Shown here in pieces: positions 41,449-50,375 of a stretch of DNA of 64,000 nt; the first letter of the stretch is position 1; the number at the start of each line of letters is the position of its first letter. The DNA comes from Pantanalinema sp. GBBB05. Its GTDB lineage: Bacteria; Cyanobacteriota; Cyanobacteriia; Leptolyngbyales; Leptolyngbyaceae. The position numbers and the translations under genes were made by a program. The stretch spans positions 167,582-231,581 of the forward strand of contig VRZD01000006.1 in assembly GCA_016743235.1 (NCBI GenBank). Direction: 5' to 3'. The notes under the pieces were generated by a model that saw nothing but the letters and a program-made list of their open reading frames with translations, made no database searches and was not told where the DNA came from.

Positions 41449-42675
41449 ATGCAACCTAATTTAAAAGAAACCATTTTAATTGTCGATGATGTTCCCACTA
41501 ACATCAAGTTATTGGTAGATTTATTAGATGAATCAGGGTTAAATATTGCAGTTGCAAAAAGTGGTGAAATTGCTCTGGAGAAAGTGCATAAAGTGGCTCC
41601 AGATTTAATTCTCCTAGATGTGATGATGCCAGGAATCGATGGATTTGAGACCTGTCAGCGGTTAAAAGCCGATCCCAGAACAAGAGAGATCCCTATTATC
41701 TTTATGACGGCGTTATCTGAGCCAGTAGATAAGGTCAAGGGATTACAGTTGGGAGCAGTGGATTATGTGACTAAACCGATTCACCAGGAAGAAGTCTTGG
41801 CACGGATCAATGTGCATCTGGAGTTACGACGGACGCGCTTACAGTTGATCCAGGAAGAAAAGTTGGCATCATTAGGGCAATTAGTGGCTGGGCTTGCCCA
41901 CGAAATTAATAATCCAGTCAACTTTATTCATGGCAACCTGGCGTATGTCCGACGCTATAGCCACCAGTTGCTAGAGGCTGTGAAACTGTATGAATCTCAG
42001 TGCTCTACCCCGACTGCTGAGATTCAAGCATTCTCAGAGCAGATTGACTTGAGTTTTATTCAGATTGATCTGCCTAAGCTGCTCGCCTCGATCGAGAGTG
42101 GGACTTGTCGCATTCAAGAACTGGTGCGATCGCTGCGGATTTTTTCACGCTTGGATGAGGCAGATTACAAAGCCGTCAATCTGCATGATGGGATAGAAAG
42201 TGCCTTAATGCTGTTGAGTAGTCGATTACAAGCTAAACCCCCTCATCCAGGCATTACCGTAACGCGAGATTATGCGCAGTTACCGCTGGTGGAATGCTAT
42301 GCCGGAGAACTGAATCAAGTCTTCATGAATCTGCTGACAAATGCGATCGATGCGATCGAGGATAAGCTGAACCATTGGACAACGACTCAACATCCTGACT
42401 TGTTGGATTATCTACCCAATATTGCTCTGCAAACAGCAGTAACAGCTGATCAAAAACACGTTGCTATCCGGATTGCTGACAATGGCATTGGGATGTCAGA
42501 AACTGTGCAGCAACGCTTGTTTGATCCGTTCTTTACCACCAAAACTATTGGTCGAGGAACGGGGTTAGGACTAGCGATCGTCCATCAAATTGTGGTTGAA
42601 AAACACCGAGGAGCACTCAGGGTAAAATCAACTCCGGAGCAAGGTACGGAGTTGATTGTGAGTATTCCCAGGTAA
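41449..42675 (+). CDS. REC-histidine kinase
   Basis: 408 residues, soluble. An N-terminal receiver (about 8-125; LIVDDVPTNIKLL, phosphoacceptor Asp57 in LILLDVMMPG) is joined by a coiled coil to a HisKA box with His151 (LVAGLAHEINNPVNFIHGN) and a HATPase domain (about 255-408; [35 protein letters not shown]). The kinase half is clearly related to that of the REC-PAS kinase at 20009, including the stretch after the histidine. It follows the hybrid kinase by 11 bp and its receiver could take phosphate from that kinase. Confidence 0.93.
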   Translation: MQPNLKETILIVDDVPTNIKLLVDLLDESGLNIAVAKSGEIALEKVHKVAPDLILLDVMMPGIDGFETCQRLKADPRTREIPIIFMTALSEPVDKVKGLQLGAVDYVTKPIHQEEVLARINVHLELRRTRLQLIQEEKLASLGQLVAGLAHEINNPVNFIHGNLAYVRRYSHQLLEAVKLYESQCSTPTAEIQAFSEQIDLSFIQIDLPKLLASIESGTCRIQELVRSLRIFSRLDEADYKAVNLHDGIESALMLLSSRLQAKPPHPGITVTRDYAQLPLVECYAGELNQVFMNLLTNAIDAIEDKLNHWTTTQHPDLLDYLPNIALQTAVTADQKHVAIRIADNGIGMSETVQQRLFDPFFTTKTIGRGTGLGLAIVHQIVVEKHRGALRVKSTPEQGTELIVSIPR

Positions 42676-42689
42676 GTCTAACTAATCGT

Positions 42690-42812
42690 TCAAATAACGG
42701 GGGACGATGAATGCGAGACAACCACCCACCAGACTAGAACTGAAATTGCCAGAACTAACAATTTGGTCAGGATATAAAGTAGGTCGTTTGAGGCTGTAAC
42801 TGTGGAGAACAT
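42690..42812 (-). CDS. Small single-pass membrane protein, 40 residues
   Basis: A 41-codon frame reads MFSTVTASND then LLYILTKLLVLAISVLVWW, a hydrophobic helix (about 11-32), and a short polar tail ending SHSSSPVI. GGGAGG lies 5 bases before the ATG, one of the best ribosome binding sites in the window. It is co-directional with the P-type ATPase gene and starts 148 bp after that gene's stop, which recalls small regulatory subunits of cation ATPases (KdpF, and eukaryotic sarcolipin/phospholamban), but no homology is claimed. It lies in a 284-bp gap that is otherwise empty. Size and single-copy view limit confidence. Confidence 0.6.
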   Translation of the reverse strand: MFSTVTASNDLLYILTKLLVLAISVLVWWVVVSHSSSPVI

Positions 42813-42959
42813 ACACACCTCCCTGGTTACTGATATTGAGATATTCAGCCACCACTATCTAGTCAGGGAACACTCCTCACGCCTTCCCCTATGCTTTTAT
42901 TGTCGCGTTAACTTCAGCTGTCGGTTCAAGATTCGGTGATTTAGCAACAAGTATTGATG

Positions 42960-45662
42960 TTATTGCAATGTATCTTTAACTGGAGAGTGGCTGACCTTGG
43001 GCTTGGTCAATTCATTGATTAGCAAGGGAAGGATCGCACTCGCCGCGATTACGGCGGTATCGAATTGTGTTAAAGGGGTAAGCTTTAACAGCGATCGCAA
43101 TTCTGGAATGGCAACGGTGATAAATTGCAGGGCAATAGAAACAGCTAAGGCGATCGCCAGGTACAGATTGGCAGGTAATTTAACTATCCGGAACAAGATG
43201 CGGGTTTGGGAACGACAACTGATGACGTGAATTAACTGTGCCAGGGTAAGACTCATGAAACCGATCGTGCTGGCATGAAAGCCAATGCCATAGTGCCATA
43301 AGGCATAACTGTAGGCAGCTAAGGCACTAACCGATAAGACTGCCGATTCTGACAGAATCCGTTGAAAGTCTAAGTTGGGAATAATGCGTTCCTGAGGATC
43401 ACGGGGCGGTTGGCGTAAAACATTGGGTTCTGGAGCTTCCAAGGCTAATGCTAAACCTGGAAAGATATCGGTAACTAAATTCAGCCATAGAAGTTGCATA
43501 GCCGTTAACGGTTGCCCAATCCCGAAGCTGGTGCTGACGAACATCACCATAATTTCGCTCAGGTTAGTGGAGAGGAGAAAATGTACAGCTTTGCGAATAT
43601 TTTGGTAAATGCTACGACCTTGGCTGATCGCGATCGCTAGGGTCGTTAAGTTATCATCTGCTAAGACGACATCGGCAACTTCTCGCGCCACATCTGTGCC
43701 GGAATGCCCCATAGCAATGCCAACGGCTGCCGCTTTTAGGGCTGGGGCATCGTTGATTCCATCTCCGGTCATGGCAACTACTTTGCCAGCTTGTTGTAAG
43801 GCTTGCACGACCTGAAGTTTATTGGCAGGACTGATGCGAGCAAAAATATGGACAGGATCTTGCCAACGATCGCTGGCAAGGGTGGCTAAGTCGGTCGCGT
43901 CGAGAATATGCAGGGAGGCATCCTGGCTCAAATTGAGGGCTTGACCAATGGCAAGTGCTGTTTGCCGCTGATCACCTGTAACCATGATGGTATCGATACC
44001 GGCTTGATGGAATATATCGATCACATCCTTGACGCCCGGACGGATCGGATCTGCCATCCCCACTAAGCCTAACCAAATGAGTTGAGCGGTTGGGGTGGTA
44101 TGAGGCTGTTCTCGATAAGCAACACCCAGAACGCGAAGGGCATGACGAGCCATGCGATCGTTGGCGGCGATAATTTGTTGGTGTTTAGCAGGGGTTAAGG
44201 GCTGGGCTTGATCATGAGCAAGATAACGATCGCACAGCGCTAAAACTTCGACCGGATTCCCTTTCACGGCTACCAAGTAAGAGGCGGCATCAGTTTGATG
44301 CACCGTAATCATCAGGTTGCGATCGTCGGCACGATGTTGGATTTGTAGACGCGGATAGGTGTGTTGAAGTTGAGCAATGTTGATGCCAGCGGCGATCGCG
44401 AGTTGCAACAAGGCATTTTCTGTGGACGAGCCTTTGAACTCTGATGACTGACTCGGATGATTTAACTGACTTTCATTGCAGAGGGCGATGACTTGCAATA
44501 GTTTCCCGAAGGAGGGATGAGCCTGGGGTGTAATCAAATGCTCTCCCTGTCGCCACTGCTCAGATTGAATTTGTACCTGAATGTTGTCAACCTCCAGTTC
44601 TACTACGGACATTTGGTTGGTGGTTAAGGTGCCAGTTTTATCTAGACATAACGACTGAACAGCTCCTAACGTTTCGACTGCATCCAAGCGGCGAATCAAC
44701 ACATGCTGTTGACGCATTTTCCAAATCCCTAATGCCAGTGTGGAAGTGGCGACGGCGGGTAGACCTTCGGGTACGGCAGCGACGGCTAAGGAAATTGAAG
44801 TTTTCAGCATGTCTAATAGCGCATAGCCACGCAACACTCCGATCGCGAAGACAATGGCGCAAATGACACTGGAGATCACCACCAACTGGCTACCTACTTG
44901 ATCGAGTTGGGTTTCCATCGGGGTCTTGGGTGACTCAACATTGCCAACTAAGGCTTGGATTTTGCCCATCTCGGTAGCGGTAGCGGTGGCAACTACAACT
45001 GCCCGACCTTCCCCGCCCATGACCAACGTTCCCATGTAGACCATGTTGATGCGATCGCCTAAGGGAATCTCGACTTGACTCAACCCTTGGGCAGTTTTAG
45101 TGACTGGAACACTTTCTCCAGTTAAGGCGGATTCATCTACACTTAAATCGGCTGCCGCAATGATTCTGGCATCAGCTGCAATATAAGTTCCCGATCGCAA
45201 GACCAAAATGTCTCCAGGAACAACATCGTGAGCACTAATCTCAATGGTATGACTATCTCGAATTACGCGAGCAGATGGTTTAACCAAATGATCCAGTGAG
45301 CGAATGATGCGATCGGATTGGCTTTCGGTGGCAAACCCGATGATGGCATTGATCAGGACAACGCCCATGATTACCACGGCATCCGTTAGACCACCAGTGA
45401 GGATGGCAATCATAGCGGCTACCGTTAACAGGGCAACGGGCATTGATTGAAACTGATCGAAAAACATTCGCAGTCGCGATCGGGCAGGAGGTGGCGGTAG
45501 TTGATTCAGTCCATAGCGCTGTTGGTTGTCTTGGACTGTCTCACTAGAAAGACCCGCTTCAGCGGAGGTGTGCCATGTGGTTAAGACAGCATCGAGACTA
45601 AGATGATGCCAAGCGGGAATGGGTGACTGCTGTTCTGAAGAGATGACCACAGGATGACCCAA
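42960..45662 (-). CDS. P2A-type (Ca2+-transporting-like) P-type ATPase
   Basis: 900 residues. All P-type landmarks are present: actuator TGES (181-184), phosphorylated Asp341 in LCLDKTGTLTTNQ, hinge TGDGINDAPALK, and ten membrane helices. Ion-site segments agree with SERCA/PacL: VAAVPEGLPAVAT in helix 4 (298-306) and LWLNLVTDIFPGLAL in helix 6. It should pump Ca2+ (or Mn2+) out of the cytoplasm. The N-terminal SLDAVLTTWHTSAEAGLS is the usual cation-ATPase N domain. A 40-residue membrane protein is encoded just downstream on the same strand. Confidence 0.93.
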   Translation of the reverse strand: MGHPVVISSEQQSPIPAWHHLSLDAVLTTWHTSAEAGLSSETVQDNQQRYGLNQLPPPPARSRLRMFFDQFQSMPVALLTVAAMIAILTGGLTDAVVIMGVVLINAIIGFATESQSDRIIRSLDHLVKPSARVIRDSHTIEISAHDVVPGDILVLRSGTYIAADARIIAAADLSVDESALTGESVPVTKTAQGLSQVEIPLGDRINMVYMGTLVMGGEGRAVVVATATATEMGKIQALVGNVESPKTPMETQLDQVGSQLVVISSVICAIVFAIGVLRGYALLDMLKTSISLAVAAVPEGLPAVATSTLALGIWKMRQQHVLIRRLDAVETLGAVQSLCLDKTGTLTTNQMSVVELEVDNIQVQIQSEQWRQGEHLITPQAHPSFGKLLQVIALCNESQLNHPSQSSEFKGSSTENALLQLAIAAGINIAQLQHTYPRLQIQHRADDRNLMITVHQTDAASYLVAVKGNPVEVLALCDRYLAHDQAQPLTPAKHQQIIAANDRMARHALRVLGVAYREQPHTTPTAQLIWLGLVGMADPIRPGVKDVIDIFHQAGIDTIMVTGDQRQTALAIGQALNLSQDASLHILDATDLATLASDRWQDPVHIFARISPANKLQVVQALQQAGKVVAMTGDGINDAPALKAAAVGIAMGHSGTDVAREVADVVLADDNLTTLAIAISQGRSIYQNIRKAVHFLLSTNLSEIMVMFVSTSFGIGQPLTAMQLLWLNLVTDIFPGLALALEAPEPNVLRQPPRDPQERIIPNLDFQRILSESAVLSVSALAAYSYALWHYGIGFHASTIGFMSLTLAQLIHVISCRSQTRILFRIVKLPANLYLAIALAVSIALQFITVAIPELRSLLKLTPLTQFDTAVIAASAILPLLINELTKPKVSHSPVKDTLQ

Positions 45663-46116
45663 TTGAGGAGATACCAGTATGGTATGTCAAGCCACTAGAC
45701 CTCAGCATCTAGAGGGGATAATTAAGGGCTAACTATCAGCCTGAAATCTTTGCGCTAGCGGACTGCAAACCAAGTATTTATTACTACGGATTACAGGGAA
45801 AAATGGCTTGCACTTCTGCGGGATACGCAATAATCCAATCCGATCGCTTTAATCAAAAACTTAGTCTTATCAATGGTTGTACGCCTCAGCTTAAGGCGAT
45901 CGATTTACTCCTGGACTAAAATTGGACTAACTTTTTACCCCTACGATCGCCACTTTTTCCGCCTCCCGCACTCCTATTCCTGACCCCAAATGACTTAATC
46001 AGCTAATGAGCATAGCAGGATTTTTCACCATAAAAAATCGGCTCTCCCATATCTTACTGCCTCAAAACTTGCTCGATCGCTCTTTCGATCGCACAACTAA
46101 TCGTACCCAAAACTTA

Positions 46117-46270
46117 GTCTCATTTGTACCAAGCGAGTCTTGCTTTAGGTCTTATATTTAGTCTTATTGTGTCAATTCGGGTCTTAAAGAAGATCAGCAT
46201 TTCTCACTTTAAGTCTTGAGCTAATTTTTTGAGTCTTAATATAAGTCTAATAAATAGACTTATATTCTTA
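46117..46270 (+). repeat. Phased array of ten GTCTTA-like hexamers
   Basis: Copies start at 46117 (GTCTCA), 46137 (GTCTTG), 46149, 46161 and 46181 (GTCTTA), 46201 (TTCTCA), 46213 (GTCTTG), 46233 (GTCTTA), 46245 (GTCTAA) and 46265 (TTCTTA). Steps are 20, 12, 12, 20, 20, 12, 20, 12 and 20 bp, only two values, so the spacing is not random. Most copies are preceded by TTA, TA or A. Such an array suggests a multimeric DNA-binding site upstream of guaD. It does not match the 11-bp Pho box repeat. Confidence 0.6.
46238..46266. promoter_or_regulatory. 12-bp perfect inverted repeat within the hexamer array
   Basis: Arms AATATAAGTCTA (46238-46249) and TAGACTTATATT (46255-46266) pair perfectly around the five-base spacer ATAAA. 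It includes one array hexamer and its mirror. It is too AT-rich to be a strong terminator and lies 148 bp before guaD, so an operator is the simplest reading. Confidence 0.5.
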
Positions 46271-46413
46271 AATAAGACGAAAATGTTTATAGATTGAAGG
46301 ACGGCTACAAAATAGCTACCCCCCGCGCTCGCCGATCAGTTGTTATGTATGATCGAATCGCCGATCGTCCTTGCTGCTAGGATGTTCGCACTCCTTCCAA
46401 AATTTCATTCACC

Positions 46414-47736
46414 ATGCCTGCCGACCTCAAAGCCTTCCGCAGTTCATTGCTCGACTTCATTGCCGACCCTTTCTACCAAGCAGAAGCGGAAAGCATTCGT
46501 TACCTTCCCGATGGGTTACTGGTTCTGGAAAACGGCATCATCAAAGCACTGGGTCACTATGATGATTTGCAACCCCAGTATGCGGATGTCCCCACGATCG
46601 CTTATCCCGATCGCCTGATCATGCCGGGATTCATCGACACGCATATTCACTTTCCTCAAACCGAAATGATTGCTGCCTACGGTGAACAACTACTGGAATG
46701 GTTAGACAAATATACCTTTCCCACCGAGCGCAAGTTTCAGGACAAAGCCTACGCCCAACAAGTCGCCTCACTCTTTCTCGATGAACTACTCAAAAACGGC
46801 ACGACCACTGCCCTAGTGTTTGCCGCCGTCTTTCCCGAATCCGTCGATGCCTTTTTTGAAGAGGCTCAGCGCCGCCATCTCCGCATGATTGCCGGTAAAG
46901 TCATGATGGATCGCCATGCTCCCGACTTCCTGATTGATACTGCCGAAAGTTCCTATGAGGACAGCAAACGCTTGATTGAGAAATGGCATAAACACGATCG
47001 CTTACTCTATGCCGTCACTCCTCGCTTCGCCGTCACTTCTACTCCAAAACAACTGAGTCTTGCCGGAAAACTTCTGCAAGAATTTCCTGATGTTTACCTG
47101 CAAACTCACCTTTGTGAGAACCTCAAGGAGATTGAACTAGTCAAACAACTATTCCCTAATCATCAAGGCTATCTAGACGTCTATGATCAAGCCGGATTAG
47201 TTGGCGATAAATCCATCTTTGCTCATGGAATTCATCTCACAGATGCCGAATTCGATCGCCTCTCCCAAGCTAACTCCGCGATCGCCTTTTGTCCCACCTC
47301 CAACCTTTTTCTTGGCAGTGGGCTGTTCAACTTAGAAAAAGCTAAATCTACTGAAACCCCAATCAAAGTTGGATTAGGCACAGATGTTGGAGCCGGGACG
47401 AGTTTTTCCCTCCTGCAAACCGCTAGCGAAGCCTACAAAGTTGCTCAACTTCGGACGCAAAAACTCTCTGCATTCAAAGCTTTATTTCTTGCCACACTGG
47501 GAGGTGCCAAAGCCCTTTCTCTCGACGATCGCATTGGTAATTTTGATCCGGGTAAAGAAGCTGACTTTATTGTTCTAAATCTACGTGCTACCCCCCTCAT
47601 GGCATTCCGCAATCAAGCCCCAACGGCTACCTCATTAGCGGCACTCGCAGAACAGGTTTTTGCCATGATGATCTTAGGGGACGATCGAGCAATTTCTGCT
47701 ACCTATATCCTTGGCAATCTAGCTTATGGGCAATAA
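46414..47736 (+). CDS. guaD: Guanine deaminase
   Basis: 440 residues of the amidohydrolase fold, full length. Zinc ligands: His77 and His79 in GFIDTHIHFPQ, then LQTHLCENLKEI, FAHGIHLTD and the Asp in GLGTDVGAGTS. The segment EMIAAYGEQLLEWLDKYTFP, following the first zinc motif, is diagnostic for guanine deaminase, which converts guanine to xanthine and ammonia. The upstream region carries the hexamer array. It is convergent with a nucleoside hydrolase gene, so two purine-salvage steps (ribonucleoside to base, base to xanthine) sit together. Confidence 0.95.
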   Translation: MPADLKAFRSSLLDFIADPFYQAEAESIRYLPDGLLVLENGIIKALGHYDDLQPQYADVPTIAYPDRLIMPGFIDTHIHFPQTEMIAAYGEQLLEWLDKYTFPTERKFQDKAYAQQVASLFLDELLKNGTTTALVFAAVFPESVDAFFEEAQRRHLRMIAGKVMMDRHAPDFLIDTAESSYEDSKRLIEKWHKHDRLLYAVTPRFAVTSTPKQLSLAGKLLQEFPDVYLQTHLCENLKEIELVKQLFPNHQGYLDVYDQAGLVGDKSIFAHGIHLTDAEFDRLSQANSAIAFCPTSNLFLGSGLFNLEKAKSTETPIKVGLGTDVGAGTSFSLLQTASEAYKVAQLRTQKLSAFKALFLATLGGAKALSLDDRIGNFDPGKEADFIVLNLRATPLMAFRNQAPTATSLAALAEQVFAMMILGDDRAISATYILGNLAYGQ

Positions 47737-47851
47737 TAATTAATAGCTATGATTTATTTTGCCTATCATATTCACTATAAAAAAGGAGATCATTCCAGCT
47801 CTCGATTAGTCAATTATTTCTCAACTAAAATACTTGTGTAGCATCATACAG

Positions 47852-48841
47852 TTATATGATCAGGAACTTTAAATCTTCTACTAATGCAGTTAGTACAACC
47901 TGTTGATCGACCTCCATTGCCACCCACGCATTGCTCCCTGTTTTTGGCTGTCGTCGTCGATCGATCACCGTTTTACCAGTTGTCCATTCTCCCTGCGTTT
48001 CTATCTCTACCTGTGCCCGTCGAAACAATAAAGTTTCTGGATAAAACAGGTATGCCAGTGTCACCGCATCATGCACCAAAAAGCCAGATTCGCCCACCAC
48101 TTCCCGAAACTTGAGCGCCGTTCCCACCATAAATTGACACAGATCAACTATGAATCGAGCGATCGCACTTGTGGGGTTTACTGCGCTGACTTGAGCCGCC
48201 AACTCAGGCGTAAAAATCAATTGCCGAGTTATATCCAACGGCATCACAATCAGATTGTCACAACTACTGAACACCTGTTGCGCTGCCCTTGAATCGTAGG
48301 CAATATTAAACTCCGCTTCCGACGACACATTCCCTGGGGCTTGAAAGGCTCCGCCCATAATGACAATCTCCTTTGCCAACTTCAGCACCCCAGGCGACCG
48401 CCGTTCCGCCGCTGCTAAATTCGTTAATGGTGCGATCGCCACGATCGTAATTTCCCCTGGCTTTGCCTGCAATTGTTCAATCAGAATCTCTTCCGACCCC
48501 CGCGCCATTTCATAGGCTCTTTGGGGATCATCAGGCAAGGTATGAGATAAATTTCCCATACCATCTGCACCATGAATTTCGCCTGCATCAGCGATTTTAC
48601 CCGCAGAGCCACCAATTACTCCCCGCCCCACTTCAACATCGTTGTATCCACAGAGTTTCAGCAATTTGCCAGCCGCTATGAACGTTAATCTAGCGTGAAC
48701 ATTGCCATCCACGCTCGTAATTGCCACCAGTTCTGCCACACCTTGTTTCACCAGACTCAACAGCCACAGCAGGGCAAAACAATCGTCTCCACCAGGATCG
48801 GTATCCAGAATAATTTTAGGCTTGCTAGCTATTGTCATCAT
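47852..48841 (-). CDS. Inosine/uridine-preferring nucleoside hydrolase
   Basis: 329 residues. The calcium/ribose motif LDTDPGGDD (Asp13, Asp15, Asp19, Asp20) starts the protein, followed by SVDGNVHARLT (Asn), IVIMGGAF, SEAEFNIAYDSRAA and the C-terminal VHDAVTLAYLFYP, which carries the late Asp ligand. It cleaves the N-glycosidic bond of ribonucleosides; preference for purine or pyrimidine cannot be read from sequence. The start could be the first or second of two adjacent ATG codons (48841 or 48838). Convergent with guaD. Confidence 0.92.
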   Translation of the reverse strand: MMTIASKPKIILDTDPGGDDCFALLWLLSLVKQGVAELVAITSVDGNVHARLTFIAAGKLLKLCGYNDVEVGRGVIGGSAGKIADAGEIHGADGMGNLSHTLPDDPQRAYEMARGSEEILIEQLQAKPGEITIVAIAPLTNLAAAERRSPGVLKLAKEIVIMGGAFQAPGNVSSEAEFNIAYDSRAAQQVFSSCDNLIVMPLDITRQLIFTPELAAQVSAVNPTSAIARFIVDLCQFMVGTALKFREVVGESGFLVHDAVTLAYLFYPETLLFRRAQVEIETQGEWTTGKTVIDRRRQPKTGSNAWVAMEVDQQVVLTALVEDLKFLII

Positions 48842-49005
48842 TCTTGCTAGTTAATCAGTTCTAACTCTTCAAGGTATCGCAAGTCGGTCAGGGTATGAGC
48901 AGCGCCGAGTCCACAGGCGTAAAGTAAAAAAGATATTAAATAATCTCTACTCCGCGATCGAATCAATGCAATATTACTTGTGGGATCACTTAAGGAGAGA
49001 GGCTC

Positions 49006-49341
49006 ATGGGTTTTTTAAGCAAGTTATTTGGCAAACATGAAGAGGAAAAAGCGGCGGCAGCTCCTCCAGTTTCTGTCCCAGCGGTCGCTGCGGAGAAATC
49101 TATTCCGCCCGAAAAGGTGGGGCTAGATGGTAACTTCGATGAAAGTGGTTTGGCGAAGCGGGTCGCTAAAGCGCTAGATGATGCTAATATCTCGGATCAC
49201 GTAGGGCTTTGGGTTGCCCAGACGGGTAGCGTAGTGGTGTTGAAATATAATCCAGATGCAGAAGGGGTACTGGAACAGGCTAAACAAATTGCCCGCAACG
49301 TAGATGGGGCAACGGATGTCCAAAGTATGCCAAATACCTGA
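49006..49341 (+). CDS. Small BON-like protein
   Basis: 111 residues with an AAGGAGAG ribosome binding site just before the ATG. The start MGFLSKLFGKHEEEK is a short amphipathic leader, then an Ala/Pro-rich linker (about 16-36), then a compact alpha-beta domain (about 42-108) of the pattern DESGLAKRVAKALDDANI, VGLWVAQTGSVVVLKY, VLEQAKQIARNVDGATDVQS. That helix-strand-strand-helix-strand order resembles BON domains, which bind ligands or membranes. No signal peptide. A strong terminator follows. The BON label is tentative. Confidence 0.75.
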   Translation: MGFLSKLFGKHEEEKAAAAPPVSVPAVAAEKSIPPEKVGLDGNFDESGLAKRVAKALDDANISDHVGLWVAQTGSVVVLKYNPDAEGVLEQAKQIARNVDGATDVQSMPNT

Positions 49342-49360
49342 TTCCGCCAAAATTGCTGAG

Positions 49361-49414
49361 ATCAGCCCTACCCATATCGCTAATTTATATCAATGGGTAG
49401 AGCTGATATTTTTT
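49361..49414 (+). terminator. Rho-independent terminator after the BON-like gene
   Basis: Fifteen-base arms (49361-49375 and 49393-49407) pair with one mismatch around a 17-base loop and are followed by ATTTTTT (49408-49414). It lies 19 bases after the stop codon, and is the clearest intrinsic terminator in the window. The convergent lipid kinase gene may use the same hairpin. Confidence 0.85.
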
Positions 49415-49445
49415 GTGTTTTTCAACCTAGATTCATCGATTATAT

Positions 49446-50375
49446 TTATGCCAATGGTTTGGTAGCATTGCTGGTTCCGTCTAGGGTAGAACGAATGGAC
49501 TGAATAGGGACAAATACCTCCAGTGCATGGGGAATCAGTTCAAACACAGCTGGTGTTTTGGTAGTAATTTCACCATCGGTATTCACCCGTTTAGGATGGC
49601 GAGTCCAAAGTTTAATTTTTTTACCTGCCCAGCGGGAAATCCCAATTCGATCGCTGAATCGACCTGTTCTCAAAGCGGGCAGCAAAAAGAATAAGTGCCA
49701 CCATCGGGGGATTTCTAGGCTATATAAATCAAGGCGCTGATCATCGATCGCCGCATCCTCAACGATGGTTAACCCACCGCCGTAATGGCGTCCGTTTCCT
49801 ACCGCAATTTGCAACGACTTTCTGGTCATTTCTGCCCCATCATCCACCTGAATTACAGCGGTAAATCGTCGGGCTGTAGCCATGGTTTGGAGCGCTGCGA
49901 TCGCATAGGCTAAAACACCCCAGCGCTGTTTTAAGTGACCTGACAAGGCTTGTGTAATTTCGATACTCAGCCCACAACTAGCAACATTAAAAAAATATTT
50001 ACCATTTACCCGCCCCAAATCGATCGCTTTTCGGTGTCCCTGGGCAATAACTTGACAGGCGGCTGGCAGTGTCCGGGGAAGATTGAGCGTCCGAACGAGA
50101 TCATTCGCCGTTCCTAAAGGCAAAATCCCTAACGGTAGCCCTGTTTCTACCAAGGCATCTACAGCTACATTCAGGGTTCCATCCCCCCCACCAATGACCA
50201 CCGCAGACACTCGCTCTTGATAGCGACGGATGCAACGGGCAAAATCTTCAGGTTCTTTGACCTGCCCAATAATGTACTGAATCCCCAGATCATTAAAGCT
50301 GGCAACAGCTTCCCCGAAACGTAACAGCCCTTGCTTGGAGCGGAGGTTAATCAGCAACAAAATAGGTTTAACCAT
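49446..50375 (-). CDS. Diacylglycerol-kinase-family lipid kinase (YegS/DgkB-like)
   Basis: 309 residues. The nucleotide-binding motif IGGGDGTLNVAV has GGDGT at 63-67, and PLGILPLGTANDLVRTL (about 79-95) is the second catalytic stretch. The C-terminal beta-rich half (GNGRHYGGGLTIVEDAAIDD) is complete. Family members phosphorylate diacylglycerol, phosphatidylglycerol or other lipids at the inner face of the membrane; the substrate is not predictable. Monocistronic and convergent with the BON-like gene. Confidence 0.92.
   Translation of the reverse strand: MVKPILLLINLRSKQGLLRFGEAVASFNDLGIQYIIGQVKEPEDFARCIRRYQERVSAVVIGGGDGTLNVAVDALVETGLPLGILPLGTANDLVRTLNLPRTLPAACQVIAQGHRKAIDLGRVNGKYFFNVASCGLSIEITQALSGHLKQRWGVLAYAIAALQTMATARRFTAVIQVDDGAEMTRKSLQIAVGNGRHYGGGLTIVEDAAIDDQRLDLYSLEIPRWWHLFFLLPALRTGRFSDRIGISRWAGKKIKLWTRHPKRVNTDGEITTKTPAVFELIPHALEVFVPIQSIRSTLDGTSNATKPLA

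Larger units (their letters stand above)
45663..46413. other. 751-bp intergenic region with a hexamer array
   Basis: The gap lies between the start of the ATPase gene (minus) and guaD (plus) and should hold both promoters. It contains no credible gene. The right part (46117-46270) carries the repeat array and inverted repeat listed separately; the left part (45663-46100) shows nothing beyond HIP1-like CGATCG sites and an isolated copy of GTCTTA at 45864. Confidence 0.6.

Noticed and set aside
46117..46270. Pho box as explanation for the hexamer array
   Set aside because: The cyanobacterial Pho box is made of 8-bp repeats with an 11-bp period; here the period is 12 or 20 and the consensus differs.
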